Shown here one piece after another: positions 41,165 through 51,059 of a stretch of 64,000 nucleotides of DNA. Each line of letters begins with the position of its first letter. The stretch's first letter is position 1. The translations under genes and the position numbers were made by a program. The stretch is from Sepiola atlantica (taxonomy: Eukaryota; Mollusca; Cephalopoda; Sepiida; Sepiolidae). Below the pieces are notes generated by a model. That model worked only from the letters and a program-made list of their open reading frames with translations, had not been told where the DNA came from and did no database searches. The stretch covers positions 25,026,718 to 25,090,717 of the forward strand of contig OY744525.1 in the NCBI GenBank assembly GCA_963556195.1, in the 5' to 3' direction.

Positions 41165-41440
41165 TTCACTGCAAGCATGGCCACTGAGGCAGAAGGGGCT
41201 ACTGTGGTAAGGGCCAGATTTATAGGGAGTAACCTGGATGGGGAGTTGGGCAGCAAGAGGTTTGTTCACATTACATTTAAATTTCTGCATGTTGATATGG
41301 TCGAGGAAACAAGGAGCAGGAAGGGAATTCCAAAGGCAAGCGGTTTGAGAAAAGAGTCTATTAGAATAGGAAATCTTCTGGCCTCTACAGTAAAGAGGTG
41401 AGATTTAGAAGCTAGTCAGGTTAGTGAAGGGCAAGCGTGA
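41165..41440 (-). pseudogene. LINE-B ORF2 C-terminal fragment within the M37 array
   Basis: The minus strand reads CLWNSLPAPCFLDHINMQKF, KCNVNKPLAAQLP. This closely matches the FLWNFLPATCFL, MQKFKCNVNKHLVAQLP stretch at 9.15-9.27 kb. It sits inside the M37 array, with units on both sides, so it probably inserted into the array. Confidence 0.75.
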
Positions 41441-41530
41441 CAGACCAAAGAAAATGATATTTAAGACTTAAGTGTGACAGACCAAAGAAAATAGTGTGAC
41501 AGACCAAAGAAAATAGTGTGACAGACCAAA

Positions 41531-42070
41531 GAACAAACTGAGCCGCTCATGAAGATGTGAGGATGAATCGAAAAGAAAGAAACAGAAAAAAAAAACCCGC
41601 AAAAATTGATCCATCAGTAATACAGCCTTTGACTGATTGTGTCCGTCAAAAACACAAACAGAGCAGACATCTGCAGAGAACGGCCAGGACGGAATTCTTA
41701 GCCAATAGTGAGAGAGAGAATAAGAGATGACTCACAAGATATTTGCCTTTGGACAACAGATCTTCTGTTTGTGAATTGCAATGGAAGCTTTTCACGTTTC
41801 TTCGTCGCATCCTTTCTTTTAATGTAGGTAAACGTCAATGGTCGCACGTAGAAACGATCTCTATCATTCTTTGGATCTGCACACAACCATATGAGTGGGT
41901 AGCCTCCTATCTTTGATCCATCTGACAAATCCATCGTATTAAATGGATTCTCCTTTGTTGGCAGTGATCCGAAGCAAAGGGATGTAATCACGGATCTTTT
42001 TTTTCTTCAATGTATCACCAATAGAACATTTAGTTCTTTCTTTTTTTAGATACGCCAAAGCATCTGAAAA
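41531..42070. other. Unannotated DNA
   Basis: The 97-aa minus-strand ORF (41698-41991) has no recognisable motif. Nothing else supported. Confidence 0.4.
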
Positions 42071-42074
42071 AGAG

Positions 42075-42290
42075 GCACTGTCTGTCATACTGTCGGTTGG
42101 TCATACTTTGATTGGAAATAGCATTTTTCTTGGTCTGTCACGTATCTGATTCTACATGCGTCCAAGCATCTTGATAGAGGCTTGGTCCGTCGGTTGTCTG
42201 CCATATTTTAGTTTGAAATAGCATTTTAGTCAGTCTGTCAAGTTTTAATATGAAATAGCATTTTGGTTGGTTTGTCATGCTTAAGTTTTA
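42075..42290 (-). repeat. Isolated M37-related units
   Basis: GTCATACTTTGATTGGAAATAGC, TTTAGTTTGAAATAGCATTTTAG and TGAAATAGCATTTTGGTTGG, with TCTGTCA spacers, are diverged M37 units. The linker GCGTCCAAGCATCTTGATAG also occurs at 59.04-59.06 kb, so these come from a longer dispersed element. Confidence 0.7.
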
Positions 42291-42449
42291 AATACAGGGC
42301 GATCCTACCCCTCCAAAAAAAAAAAAAAAAGAAGAAATACTACCCATGAATTATATAACTCAATGTCTGTGTGTGTGTTATGTTTGTGTGTTCCCTATAG
42401 AAAGAAAGGTTAGAGAATCTACATAAAATCTAAATGTGTATTCTTATGT

Positions 42450-42716
42450 ATTGTTGTTTTACAGCATATCAACCCTTTTCGGGTTACTTAATGCAGAATC
42501 TGGTCATTTTGGTATAAAAGGTTTTATGCTTTAAGTTCTTGATGTCTTCAAATATTTATTCATGGTGTTTGGCTTGATTGTTTTGTTTTACAGCATATCA
42601 ACCCCTTTCGGGTTATTTAATGCCGAATCAGACCATTTTGCTAAAAGTTTTTATGCTTCAAGTTCTTTATATCTTTAAATATTTATTCATGGTGTTTGGT
42701 TTGGTTGTTTTGTAGA
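42450..42716 (+). repeat. Two-copy tandem duplication, ~130 bp
   Basis: TTTTACAGCATATCAACCCYTTTCGGGTTAYTTAATGC..GAATC and ATATTTATTCATGGTGTTTG recur about 127 bp apart with roughly 85 percent identity by eye. A GGCTATTTAATGCCGAAT relic is at 57.89 kb. Confidence 0.8.
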
Positions 42717-43120
42717 GCATTGTTTTTGTTTTTAGCTTTGCAGGATATGATTTGAGTTTTGCAAAGGGAAGGGAAAAAAACAATAACATCAATGTTTGGT
42801 GCATTTTAATCAGGAAGTCGGTATTCTTATGTAAAATTTACCAGAGACGACAATGGAAGTGTTCCCGAATCTCTAAGTGCACCTCTAAAATAAGATGCAG
42901 CCAAGCATTCCTAGATGAGGCTCGGGCTGTCAGTAGGTCCTACTTGTTTGGAATAACATTTTCTGTTGGTCTGTCACACTTAAGATCAAAACAACATTTC
43001 CATTGTTACAAGTGCGGGTTGAATGGAGGCACCGTAAGAATGGTTCCAGTCTTGTTTTTCCGTACCATCCATGAAGAGGAGGAAAGGACTTAATTTCGTA
43101 TCCATCTGTTCGTTATATCA
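42717..43120. other. Unannotated DNA
   Basis: A 113-aa plus-strand ORF (42752-43093) is one of the longer non-repetitive ORFs in the window. Part of it (about 42950-42985) overlaps an M37-like unit (TTTTCTGTTGGTCTGTCACA), so it is not convincing as a gene. Confidence 0.35.
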
Positions 43121-43124
43121 CAGG

Positions 43125-43415
43125 TTCTTATGGTATAATCCCCGTTGACACACCGGTTCCCATTAAATCACCGAAATTTACCGATAAATGTTTTTTTTTT
43201 TTTTTTAAATATTACACATTCCAACAAAATGCCTATTTAATATAATATTCAAAGAAACTGTCAAACTGCAATTTGTTTCATATCTGCTACGATAAAATAT
43301 TTTTAAAACTAATATGAAATATAACGCATTTAAGGGTTAAGCGACGTTGAGCCGGGTAAGTACTAAATGGGTGATTATTTGGGAATACCAAATGTTGTAT
43401 GTCAGAGACCTCTCT
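43125..43415 (+). mobile_element. 5S rRNA-headed SINE, copy 3, split by insertion
   Basis: The 5S 5' part CCGTTGACACACCGGTTCCC, ATTAAATCACCGAA ends at about 43175. The 3' part GTTAAGCGACGTTGAGCCGG, GTAAGTACTAAATGGGTGAT, TATTTGGGAATACCAA resumes at 43336. Rejoining positions matches 5S order, so about 160 bp were inserted after the SINE landed. Confidence 0.75.
43176..43335. mobile_element. Insertion inside 5S SINE
   Basis: AT-rich, with a T-run of about 18 near 43191-43207. No family recognised. Its borders are fixed by the continuity of the 5S sequence. Confidence 0.6.
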
Positions 43416-43920
43416 GCTTATCCCGGCATTGTTTCCAGTCGTCCTGGCCTTCTCCTTGCTACTGGATTCAAGTAATTCTGGTTCAGGAAAGGTGTAGTTA
43501 AAGATTGCACAACCCTTGCTTCACTATAGACTCCTTGTGCAGGTAATCATTGTCTTTTGAGACTGAATGAAGGCCTCTCTTACAGTATTTAACTCGAAAA
43601 GGGTTGATGTAACTTTCAACGTTGGGATTTTAAAAAATAATAAGAAAGTCAGAATAAGAAAATCCTTGGATCAGTGGAAACCTCCATCTGAGAATGCGAG
43701 AAATTTTCCAACATAATAATCTGCTTACGAATTTAGCAAGAGAATTGTCAGGATTTCAGATATGCTTCAAGAGTGGCAAATCTGATAGGGTTGCCATAGA
43801 TAAGAACTTCATACCTTCACAACACTGATAAGACATAGAATTCAAAATGATATATAAATTTTAGATTGAATGAAACTGACAGTTTAGAAATATCACATAA
43901 AAGAAAAACAAAATATTCAA
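43416..43920. other. Unannotated DNA
   Basis: May include the rest of the 5S SINE body (GTTTCCAGTCGTCCTGGCC), which differs from copies 1 and 2. No gene seen. Confidence 0.35.
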
Positions 43921-43924
43921 ATCA

Positions 43925-43995
43925 GTTAAATCTTCGTTATTGACTTATATAGATGACGTTTCGATCAACAAGACTTTCCTCAGTCCGCACTGCGT
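43925..43995 (-). ncRNA. Degenerate hammerhead-like motif
   Basis: The minus strand has GGACTGAGGA, AAGTCTTGTTGATC and GAAACGTCATC. Core bases CTGAGGA and GAAA are intact, but stem II pairs weakly and stem I hardly at all. A related piece (CTTGAGGAAAATC..CTGAAATGTC) is at 45.91-45.94 kb (+). It is likely a decayed Penelope-like terminus. Confidence 0.4.
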
Positions 43996-44469
43996 TGGTA
44001 TGTTCACTCAAATTCGTGAACAATATTCAAGAGAATTTCGACACCGACCAAGTTCTAGTTTTATTTCCTTTCTTGATAAGATTAATCTTACTTAATCACA
44101 ACATTCTATTAAGTTTTTTTTTTTCTTAATTGAAATCACTCCAGACAAGGCATGAAGCCACTTGATGTGAGGAGCTAACAAGAACGAAAGATGATTATCG
44201 CAAAGACAAGAGATGCCTATTGGGCTTAGTCTTAAAAAAATAAATCAATCAAGGCTATAGGTAAGAGGAAAACAGTCAGCAGGAAGAGAGTTCCACAAGC
44301 CTGCAGTTCTTGGAAAGAAGCTACTGGAATACTGTATTATGAGGTATCAAAACAGCGAATTGATGGAGACCATTAGACCAACGACTCAAACGAGCTGAAA
44401 CAAAGGAAGCGGGGGGATAGATCAAACAATATTAATGCAGTTTTGATTTTTGCTATATTTATAAGGGGG

Positions 44470-44806
44470 AGAGTGCTGAATATCAGTGATAGAGCATGTG
44501 TATATCTATGTTTGAAGAGCATAGATATACAACAGCATAAGGTAACTGGCAATTTCTTGCCTTACATGAATCAGACTAAAATATATCTATGTTCTCACAC
44601 ACAGCCATATAGTATAAATTTTTATTTATAAAAACACTTTTGGCTACATATGTGCATACATGTTTCAGTTACGACCTTATTAAAAGTCTAGCTTCCTCAG
44701 GCCACAGAAGATACGTGTATGCACATACGTGGGCAAAAATGTTTGTATAAATAAAAACTTATACTAAAATACAGCTCTTTTTATTGGGCACTATCTTATA
44801 TATCCC
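44470..44806. mobile_element. Penelope-like element with hammerhead, composite copy 2
   Basis: From GAGAGTGCTGAATATCAGTG to TTTTTATTGGGCACTATCTTA. Very close to 35.58-35.92 kb (a few substitutions over about 330 bp). Here it lies between two halves of a LINE-B copy, which defines its ends. Confidence 0.75.
44641..44704 (-). ncRNA. Hammerhead ribozyme, three full stems, copy 2
   Basis: Same 64-nt layout as 35752-35815: TGGC, CTGAGGA, stem II with one base change (GACT/GGTC), GAAA, CATGT/ATATG stem III, GTA, GCCA. All core positions are intact. Confidence 0.78.
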
Positions 44807-45129
44807 AACGAGTCAAGCGAGCTGGAACAAAGGAAGTAGGGAATAGATCGGCCCAAATATGACAACAGGACTCCATACATGGTCTGATAGTAGATGTGTA
44901 GAGATAGAGAATAGTCTCAGGTGTGAGAAAGTGTTTGAAGCGATTGAGAGAATCGACAATTGTTGCTCTATTATTATGTTTTGGAAAGAATCATGACGTC
45001 TTTGTATGAAAAAAATCCCACCAATAAAATTGTTAATATAATTCACAATCAATTCTGCAATCCAACCATATTTGATACAAATAAACTTCAGTCTATTTCT
45101 GAATTGTCCACAAAGTTTCAGTTATGAAT

Positions 45130-45410
45130 GTCCAACAGTCTTTGTTCTATCACTGTTTAATAATATGGGGGATACTTTGGTGATCGTCTCATTAGTCGGA
45201 GGTGTGATTCTGAATGGCTTCACACTCACCGTACCTTAAGCCCCCAGATTTTTATCTGTGGGGTTATCTCAAAAGGTAATGTCTATCAAAAAAATCTCTC
45301 GACTATTCTTGTGCTGAAGAGGGTCATCACAGAAAGAAAAAAAAAAGTCATAACCAGGTGTGCTTGCTATATGGAGGCGCACATTTGAAACATTATTGAA
45401 TAGTGATAAA
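45130..45410 (+). pseudogene. mariner/IS630-type transposase C-terminal fragment
   Basis: At about 45225-45290 a frame reads LTPYLKPPDFYLWGYLKR, stop. This matches the RSPDLTP.DF.LWGYLKD motif of mariner-like transposases (the third catalytic acidic residue lies here). Near 45360-45395 RCACYMEAHI, stop, NIIE fits the usual C-terminal end (.C....GGHIE..L). The first half of the gene is missing, and stops interrupt the rest. It may be the autonomous relative of the MITE at 34.75 kb, though this is not shown. Confidence 0.7.
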
Positions 45411-46440
45411 ACAAGGCCTGTAAGACATTCACGATTGAAACTCGCAGATGGAAGTTTATTTGTAAAAACGTCTTTTCTATGAAAATGTGTCTAAAGAACA
45501 TCCCTCTAGATTTCGAAGTCAATTTTGTACTTTGTCAAAAGCAAGAAACGGTTCTCTGAGCGGCACCTCTCCAGATGTGACTGCAGTATATCATCTAAAG
45601 CATATTATTGAACGGCAATTAAACAAAGACCTTTGGATATTCATAACTGAAGCTTGGTGATCAAGTCAAGCATAGAGTGAAGTTTATTTGTACAAAATAT
45701 GGTTGAATTGCAGAAAGGATGGTGAATTTTATTACCGATTCCATGAGTGGGTGGAATTTTTATTTTTTATTAGTTACTTATGTATAAAAAAATTTGTTTT
45801 AAAATATATGAGCAGAAAAATGTGGAAACCAGTTTCTGTATTTTATTTATTCAAAAATACTATTTCTTTCACTTATTAATAAATTTGGCTCTAACTACTC
45901 AAAATACTGTCTTGAGGAAAATCTCTAACTGAAATGTCGGCAATATGAGTAAATAAAGATTTAACAATTGAATTTTTTTTCTTTTAATGATTCATATTGT
46001 CTGCAGAGATGAAAGTTGATGATTTTTTTTGTGCTTGTGATATTTTTTTGTTCAGTCTTTCTTGGCAATATCAGAATAAATAGCATTAATTCTGTTGATA
46101 ATAAAATTGTTCAAAGTCCGTTTGTTCACTTCATCTCATTTTTATTGAATGCAGTGAATTGTATTATGTAAAATTTACTAAGTAATACGAACGTTTTTAT
46201 AAAAGTTTTGTTTTGAAATTTTCATTTTGATAAAATTGTTATGCAAGCAACATTTTTGTTGGGAATATTGATCTCAGTCTATATTTTCGTATTTTCCAGT
46301 ATATTATGTACTATTCTGCTTTTTTGATGATAATGTTTGCATGGGTAATATTATTAATATTATTAAATTTAATTATCAATAATAATTAAATTAATTCATG
46401 GAGCTGCGAATAAACAAAGAAAATCACAAAGTGAAAAATG
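45411..46440. other. Unannotated AT-rich DNA
   Basis: Contains the weak hammerhead-like piece at 45.91-45.94 kb. No gene supported. Confidence 0.4.
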
Positions 46441-46444
46441 AGAC

Positions 46445-46512
46445 TCGCACAGGATTCGAACATGTGTCTTAGAAGAAAGACCACCTAACATTAGTGGCCA
46501 TATTTAAAAGTT
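46445..46512 (-). mobile_element. tRNA-like element
   Basis: The minus strand reads ATGGCCACTAATGTTAGGTG, GTCTTTCTTCTAAGACACAT, GTTCGAATCCTGTGCGAGTC. The B box (GTTCGAATCC) is perfect. TCTTTCTTCTAAGA gives an anticodon-like hairpin. The A box is poor. It is a tRNA pseudogene or SINE head. Confidence 0.5.
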
Positions 46513-46630
46513 TAATAAACCTAATGAGCAAATTCATTTTTTATGATATAAGAAAAAAAAAATTAAGAAATTTAAAAAAAAAATCTTTCATTTTTTTTAC
46601 TTAGTTTTTAACCTAATTCTTCTTATCCAT

Positions 46631-46661
<31 letters not shown>

Positions 46662-47190
46662 CGAATGTTCGTCCATTTTACCTTCTGTTTCTCAGCATAA
46701 TCTACAACATATGAACAGAATTTTCCCTCAAAGAACTCGAAAAAACTATGAACAGATACAGTTATGGAGTAACTGGTAAAGCACTTCAGGGTGAAAAAAA
46801 ACACATTTTCTTGGCCAAAATTAAAGACATGGTACAAGATAACCGATTGAAATCATAGCATTATTTCAACTTCAATGAAGAAACCAAATTATTGGGTTTC
46901 TTTTCTGCTAACTACTATTTTAATTCACTTGAAAGAATTGCTTGATGCGAGGCGAATAGTTTTGTTAACAGTTTACAGGAGCCATTTTCAATTCAGAAAT
47001 CTTTGTATTTTTCATAGTAACGCATGCGTGCGGACATACATGTTTATGTTGGAATGGAGAACAGCCATAGAGAGTACAATGGACAAAAAATGCGATTTGA
47101 TGAAAATAATGAGAATATAAGTTGTAATAGATTAATGTTATACCATGTGTGTGTGTGTGTGTACGTTTGTTTAAAGGAATATCCGACATA
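46513..47190. other. Unannotated DNA
   Basis: T-run of about 32 at 46629-46660 and a (GT)n run at 47145-47161. ORFs of 74-81 aa have no motif. Confidence 0.4.
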
Positions 47191-47194
47191 ATAT

Positions 47195-48215
47195 ATAGCT
47201 ATACACACACACACAAAAGTGTACATATGTATAGATATATACCCACAAAAGTGTACATATGTATAGATATATACACACTAAAGTGTACATATGTATAGAT
47301 ATATACACACTAAAGTGTACATATGTATAGATATATACACACTAAAGTGTACATATGTATAGCTATATACACACTAAAGTACACATATGTATAGCTATAT
47401 ACACACAAAAGTGTACATATGTATAGATATACACACACAAAAGTGTACATATGTATAGATATATACACACAAGAGTGTACATATGTAGAGATATATACAC
47501 ACAAGAGTGTACATATGTAGAGATATATACACACAAGAGTGTACATATGTAGAGATATATACACACAAGAGTGTACATATGTAGAGATATATACACACAA
47601 GAGTGTACATATGTAGAGATATATACACACAAGAGTGTACATATGTAGAGATATATACACACAAGAGTGTACATATGTAGAGATATATACACACAAGAGT
47701 GTACATATGTAGAGATATATACACACAAGAGTGTACATATGTAGAGATATATACACACAAGAGTGTACATATGTAGAGATATATACACACAAGAGTGTAC
47801 ATATGTAGAGATATATACACACAAGAGTGTACATATATATAGATATATACACACAAAAGTATACATATGTATAGCTATATACACACAAAAGTATACATAT
47901 GTATAGATATATACACACAAAAGTATACATATGTATAGATATATACACACAAAAGTGTACATATGTATAGATATATACACACAAAAGTACACATATGTAT
48001 GGATATATATACAAACACAAAAGTATACATATGTATAGCTATATACACACAAAAGTATACATATGTATAGATATATACACACAGGAGTGTACGTATGTAT
48101 AGATATATATGCACAGGAGTGTACATATGTATAGATATATACACACAGGAGTGTACGTATGTATAGATATATATGCACAGGAGTGTACATATGTATAGAT
48201 ATATACGCAGATGTA
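47195..48215 (+). repeat. Minisatellite, 32-bp unit
   Basis: About 31 copies of ACACACAARAGTGTACATAT plus GTATAGATATAT. Between about 47464 and 47830, twelve consecutive copies are identical (GTAGAGATATAT, AAGAGTG), indicating very recent expansion. A 32-bp period with no stop in any minus-strand frame gives ORFs up to 288 aa, which are artefacts. Confidence 0.97.
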
Positions 48216-48319
48216 TGTACATTGTACATATGTTAAAGTATTTTTAAAACCAACAAATATCCGACATAATCACGAAACTTTGTAAAGAATAACATTTATT
48301 GAACAGAAGCGTTAATTAT

Positions 48320-48320
48320 A

Positions 48321-48356
<36 letters not shown>
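48320..48356 (+). repeat. (TA)n microsatellite
   Basis: Uninterrupted TA tract. Confidence 0.95.
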
Positions 48357-48358
<2 letters not shown>

Positions 48359-48436
48359 ACAGAATGTAAAGGTTGAAATAGGAATAAGATAAGCAAAGAA
48401 GAAACTGAATAGAAGAGGAAAAAATTAACACAGAGT

Positions 48437-48545
48437 CATGCTTTTTTTTGATTCAATATTTCGCTTCAGTTATGAAACTGCCTAGAATCGATTGTTGACA
48501 CGGTTTCATAATTGAAACGAAATATCGAACCAATAGAAGCATGAC
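48437..48545. mobile_element. Small foldback, possible hammerhead remnant
   Basis: CATGCTT..TTGATTCAATATTTCG and CAGTTATGAAACTG pair with CGGTTTCATAATTGAAACGA and AATATCGAACCAATAGAAGCATG. GAAACGAAATATCG resembles foldback arms elsewhere, but no stem II or full core is present. Confidence 0.5.
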
Positions 48546-48657
48546 GATTTATATGAAGAACGAGGGAGGAAGATAAAGTGAGAAGATGCAGGATGGGATG
48601 AAAGTAAGTGTGGGAGCGATGATAAGTGTGTGGGAGGCTGTGTGTACTTATAGATTA

Positions 48658-48675
48658 GTATAAGCCGGGTAGTGA
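48658..48675 (+). repeat. Target-site duplication of U2 SINE, left
   Basis: GTATAAGCCGGGTAGTGA, 18 bp, exactly repeated at 49016-49033. Confidence 0.95.
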
Positions 48676-49015
48676 TTTACTCCTCTCCAGGAGTTAGGCA
48701 CAAGGCCAGTTTTTATCTTACTCCCACAAATAAGATGTGACCCAAGATCGGGTCGGGAAAGTGGGGTTTAAAAATTGGCTGGGCAGCCTCGTCGGCATTC
48801 CCCGGTAGAGGCGCCTCAGGCAGTAAGCAATAAACTTACTCCTCCCCAAAGAAGGGAGGCAAAGCCTGGGAAGGTGGACCTTCCAGAACTGCACAGGACA
48901 GACCCATTGACCGGCGTAAATCAAGACCCGAAGGCCAAGACAATACCAGTATGGGGTGCAGTATCCATCGGAACAGATACTACACTTTGATCTTAGCCAA
49001 AAGGCCAAGAAGTTT
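48676..49015 (-). mobile_element. U2 snRNA-headed SINE (SINEU-like), copy A
   Basis: Read on the minus strand from 49015, the element opens AAACTTCTTGGCCTTTTGGC, TAAGATCAAAGTGTAGTATC, TGTTC. This is the 5' end of U2 snRNA (about 40 nt including the branch-site-pairing GTAGTA), with one extra A and a C-to-T change. U2's own 5' end coincides with the element 5' end. After that comes CGATGGATACTGCACCCCAT and a non-U2 body with TTTATTGCTTACTGCCTGAG, GCGCCTCTACCGGGGAATGC, then the tail CTTGTGCCTAACTCCTGGAG, AGGAGTAAA. Perfect 18-bp flanking duplications prove LINE-type retroposition. The ORFs over it are incidental. Confidence 0.93.
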
Positions 49016-49033
49016 GTATAAGCCGGGTAGTGA
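49016..49033 (+). repeat. Target-site duplication of U2 SINE, right
   Basis: Exact repeat of 48658-48675. Confidence 0.95.
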
Positions 49034-49170
49034 GAAGAAAGGGAGCGCGTAAAGACTGGACTTTTCTGTATAAAACCTGAATAAAATTTTAATTCCATGA
49101 CTAAGACTCGACAAATCAAGTCGAAATATCAGAGTCAATGAACATTTTAAACAGGTTTCTGTGTCAATCT

Positions 49171-49690
49171 ACATAATACGCTAAGGCATTTCGTGTTCGT
49201 ACATACGTTATCACTTTTCATACACACTATAAAGAATGAGAGCGTCCGATCCGCAAAGATAGTTAATGGTGATCAATCTGCTGTCGCTAAGGTGAAAAAC
49301 TCTCCGATTTTATCCATTTTAAAATGAATTGTTGCCAAATCGAAATCTATCGTCCTGTCGACTAGAACAGTACACTTTTAAATACATTTCCAAAAGTGAC
49401 ATTCCTCTTATTGATTTTAAGAATATTTAACAGACAATTATTTTCACGTTAAAAAAAAAGAGAATATCCAAAAAGAATTAATTTTGAACACATAAATAAA
49501 GAAAAGACATATTCGTTTTATTTATTTAAAGAATATTTAGTTGACAATGACAATTGTTTTTATGGAACGAGTCATTTTATTTTTAATAGTATTGACCCTA
49601 AAAGACATTTTCTATTTCAACAGTAACATTATTATTAACAGTATATTATACAGATTGATGTAGAAAGCACCGTGGAATTTCCACAGGTTC
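49171..49690 (+). repeat. Dispersed repeat D3, copy 2
   Basis: Collinear with 29.27-29.79 kb. Ends GATTGATGTAGAAAGCACCG, TGGAATTTCCAC. Confidence 0.8.
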
Positions 49691-49782
49691 GCTAATTTCC
49701 TTTAATTAGTTGTTTTCCTTATCTCATTTCATACAATAACCATTTCATTTTTGTTGGAATTTGTTTTCCTTTAAACAAACTG

Positions 49783-49789
<7 letters not shown>

Positions 49790-49843
<54 letters not shown>

Positions 49844-49857
49844 CATATACAGGTAAC

Positions 49858-49897
<40 letters not shown>

Positions 49898-49902
49898 GTA
49901 AC

Positions 49903-49945
<43 letters not shown>
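49790..49945 (+). repeat. (TA)n tracts with two ACAGGTAACATG spacers
   Basis: Three long TA runs separated by ACATACATATACAGGTAACATG and ACAGGTAACATG, i.e. a duplicated spacer inside the microsatellite. Confidence 0.95.
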
Positions 49946-50182
49946 GTTACCTAAGTTCAGATCAACATGGGACCTTAGGTTTCAAGCTGGGGGAGCGGAC
50001 CCAGACAAAAAAATACTGGGTTTTCTTGAGTTTTAATTATAAACTGCTCATTGACTTTCGTCAGATCAAAACGGTTTATAATTAAAACTGAAGTAAACCA
50101 AGTATTTTTCGCATAGGTCCGCTCCCCCAGCTTGAAACCTAAGGTACCATGTTGATCTGAACTTCTGTAATATCATGAATAT
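49946..50182. mobile_element. Foldback element in (TA)n
   Basis: Arms GTTCAGATCAACATGGGACC, TTAGGTTTCAAGCTGGGGGA, GCGGACC pair with GGTCCGCTCCCCCAGCTTGA, AACCTAAGGTACCATGTTGA, TCTGAAC. Inner arms TTTTAATTATAAAC pair with GTTTATAATTAAAA. The apex has TTGACTTTCGTCAGATCAAAACGG, a perfect TGAC/GTCA hairpin. No CTGANGA core; minus-strand CTGACGA is present but lacks GAAA. Confidence 0.8.
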
Positions 50183-50220
50183 TACACTCTTATTAAATAA
50201 ACCAAGCACCCTATCGAATT

Positions 50221-50243
50221 ATATATATATATATATATATATG
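50221..50243 (+). repeat. (TA)n microsatellite
   Basis: Short TA tract. Confidence 0.9.
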
Positions 50244-50635
50244 TTGTGACAAATAGATTATTTAATAGTGTATCTGGGTGATTGATATGTAAAAATTGTA
50301 AGATCAAACTGTCCAGAATAGAAAAACCTTTAAATTTTTTTGTTACTTTTTGTAGAATGTTCCCCTTAGTTTCAGCCACACATTTAAACCCCCTTTTTTT
50401 ACCCAAAATAGCCAGATTCTAATACAAGTGCAAAACCATGATTCCTTTTTGTTCATTCGAATTTTTTTTTAATTCATTTAAAGAATCTTATGTTCAAAGA
50501 AGCTAGCTGAGAAACCCATAGGTGGTAAAAACTATATGGAAAACATGATGAATTCAGTGATACTAATTTGCTTAAATACTTTTTTTTGAAAAAGAAAAAA
50601 AACGATGTTGAATAATGAAATGTAAAATGCTAAAA
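50244..50635. other. Unannotated AT-rich DNA
   Basis: No feature recognised. Confidence 0.4.
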
Positions 50636-50639
50636 CAAA

Positions 50640-50985
50640 AGGAAATGTTTTAATGTGTTTTATGAAAATAAATAGACATATATAGTGAAACATTACATAT
50701 GTGAAAATAGACATTTATAAGGAAACATTATATATGTGAAAATAAAGACATGTATAATGAAACATTACATATGTGAAAATAAATAGACATGTATAATGAA
50801 ACATTACATATGTGAAAATAGACATGTATAATGAAACATTACATATGTGAAAATAGACATGTATAATGAAACATTACATGTGAAAATAGACATGTATAAT
50901 GAAACATTACATATGTGAAAATAAATAGACATGTATAATGAAACATTACATATGTGAAAATAAATAAACATGTATAATATATATA
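50640..50985 (+). repeat. Minisatellite, ~36-bp unit
   Basis: About nine copies of ATAGACATGTATAATGAAAC plus ATTACATATGTGAAAATA. Some units carry an extra AATA. TA-rich sequence follows. Confidence 0.95.
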
Positions 50986-51059
50986 TATTCGCCTGTTGAT
51001 TGAAAAACAAAAATAACTTCGTTCCCTATAAAGTTACTATATGAAACAAATAGTTTACC

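Larger units (their letters stand above)
44120..45030 (-). pseudogene. LINE-B ORF2 C-terminal copy interrupted by a Penelope-like element
   Basis: On the minus strand, 45000 to 44812 reads FKHFLTPETILYLYTSTIRP, CMESCCHIWAD, the palm-distal region before HIWAGA. After the insertion, 44430 to 44130 gives FFPRTAGLWNSLPADCFPLTY-type sequence and the 3' end CCTTGTCTGGAGTGATTTCA. The two LINE halves overlap: about 45 bp around GATCTATTCCC..CTTCCTTTGTTCCAGCTCG occurs on both sides of the insertion. Confidence 0.75.

Noticed and set aside
42752..43093. 113-aa ORF as a host gene
   Set aside because: Part overlaps an M37-type repeat unit, no motif is recognisable, and AT-rich DNA of this size should contain such ORFs by chance.
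47195..48215. Possible CRISPR array
   Set aside because: Repeats are contiguous with no unique spacers, and the context is eukaryotic. The same applies to every other array in the window.
47310..48229. Long minus-strand ORFs (236-288 aa) rich in Tyr, Val and Cys
   Set aside because: They are translations of a 32-bp tandem repeat with no stop in several frames. The period is not a multiple of three, and nothing else supports a gene.
48976..49015. Functional U2 snRNA gene
   Set aside because: Only the first 40 nt match U2. The Sm site and the 3' stem-loops are absent and replaced by SINE sequence.
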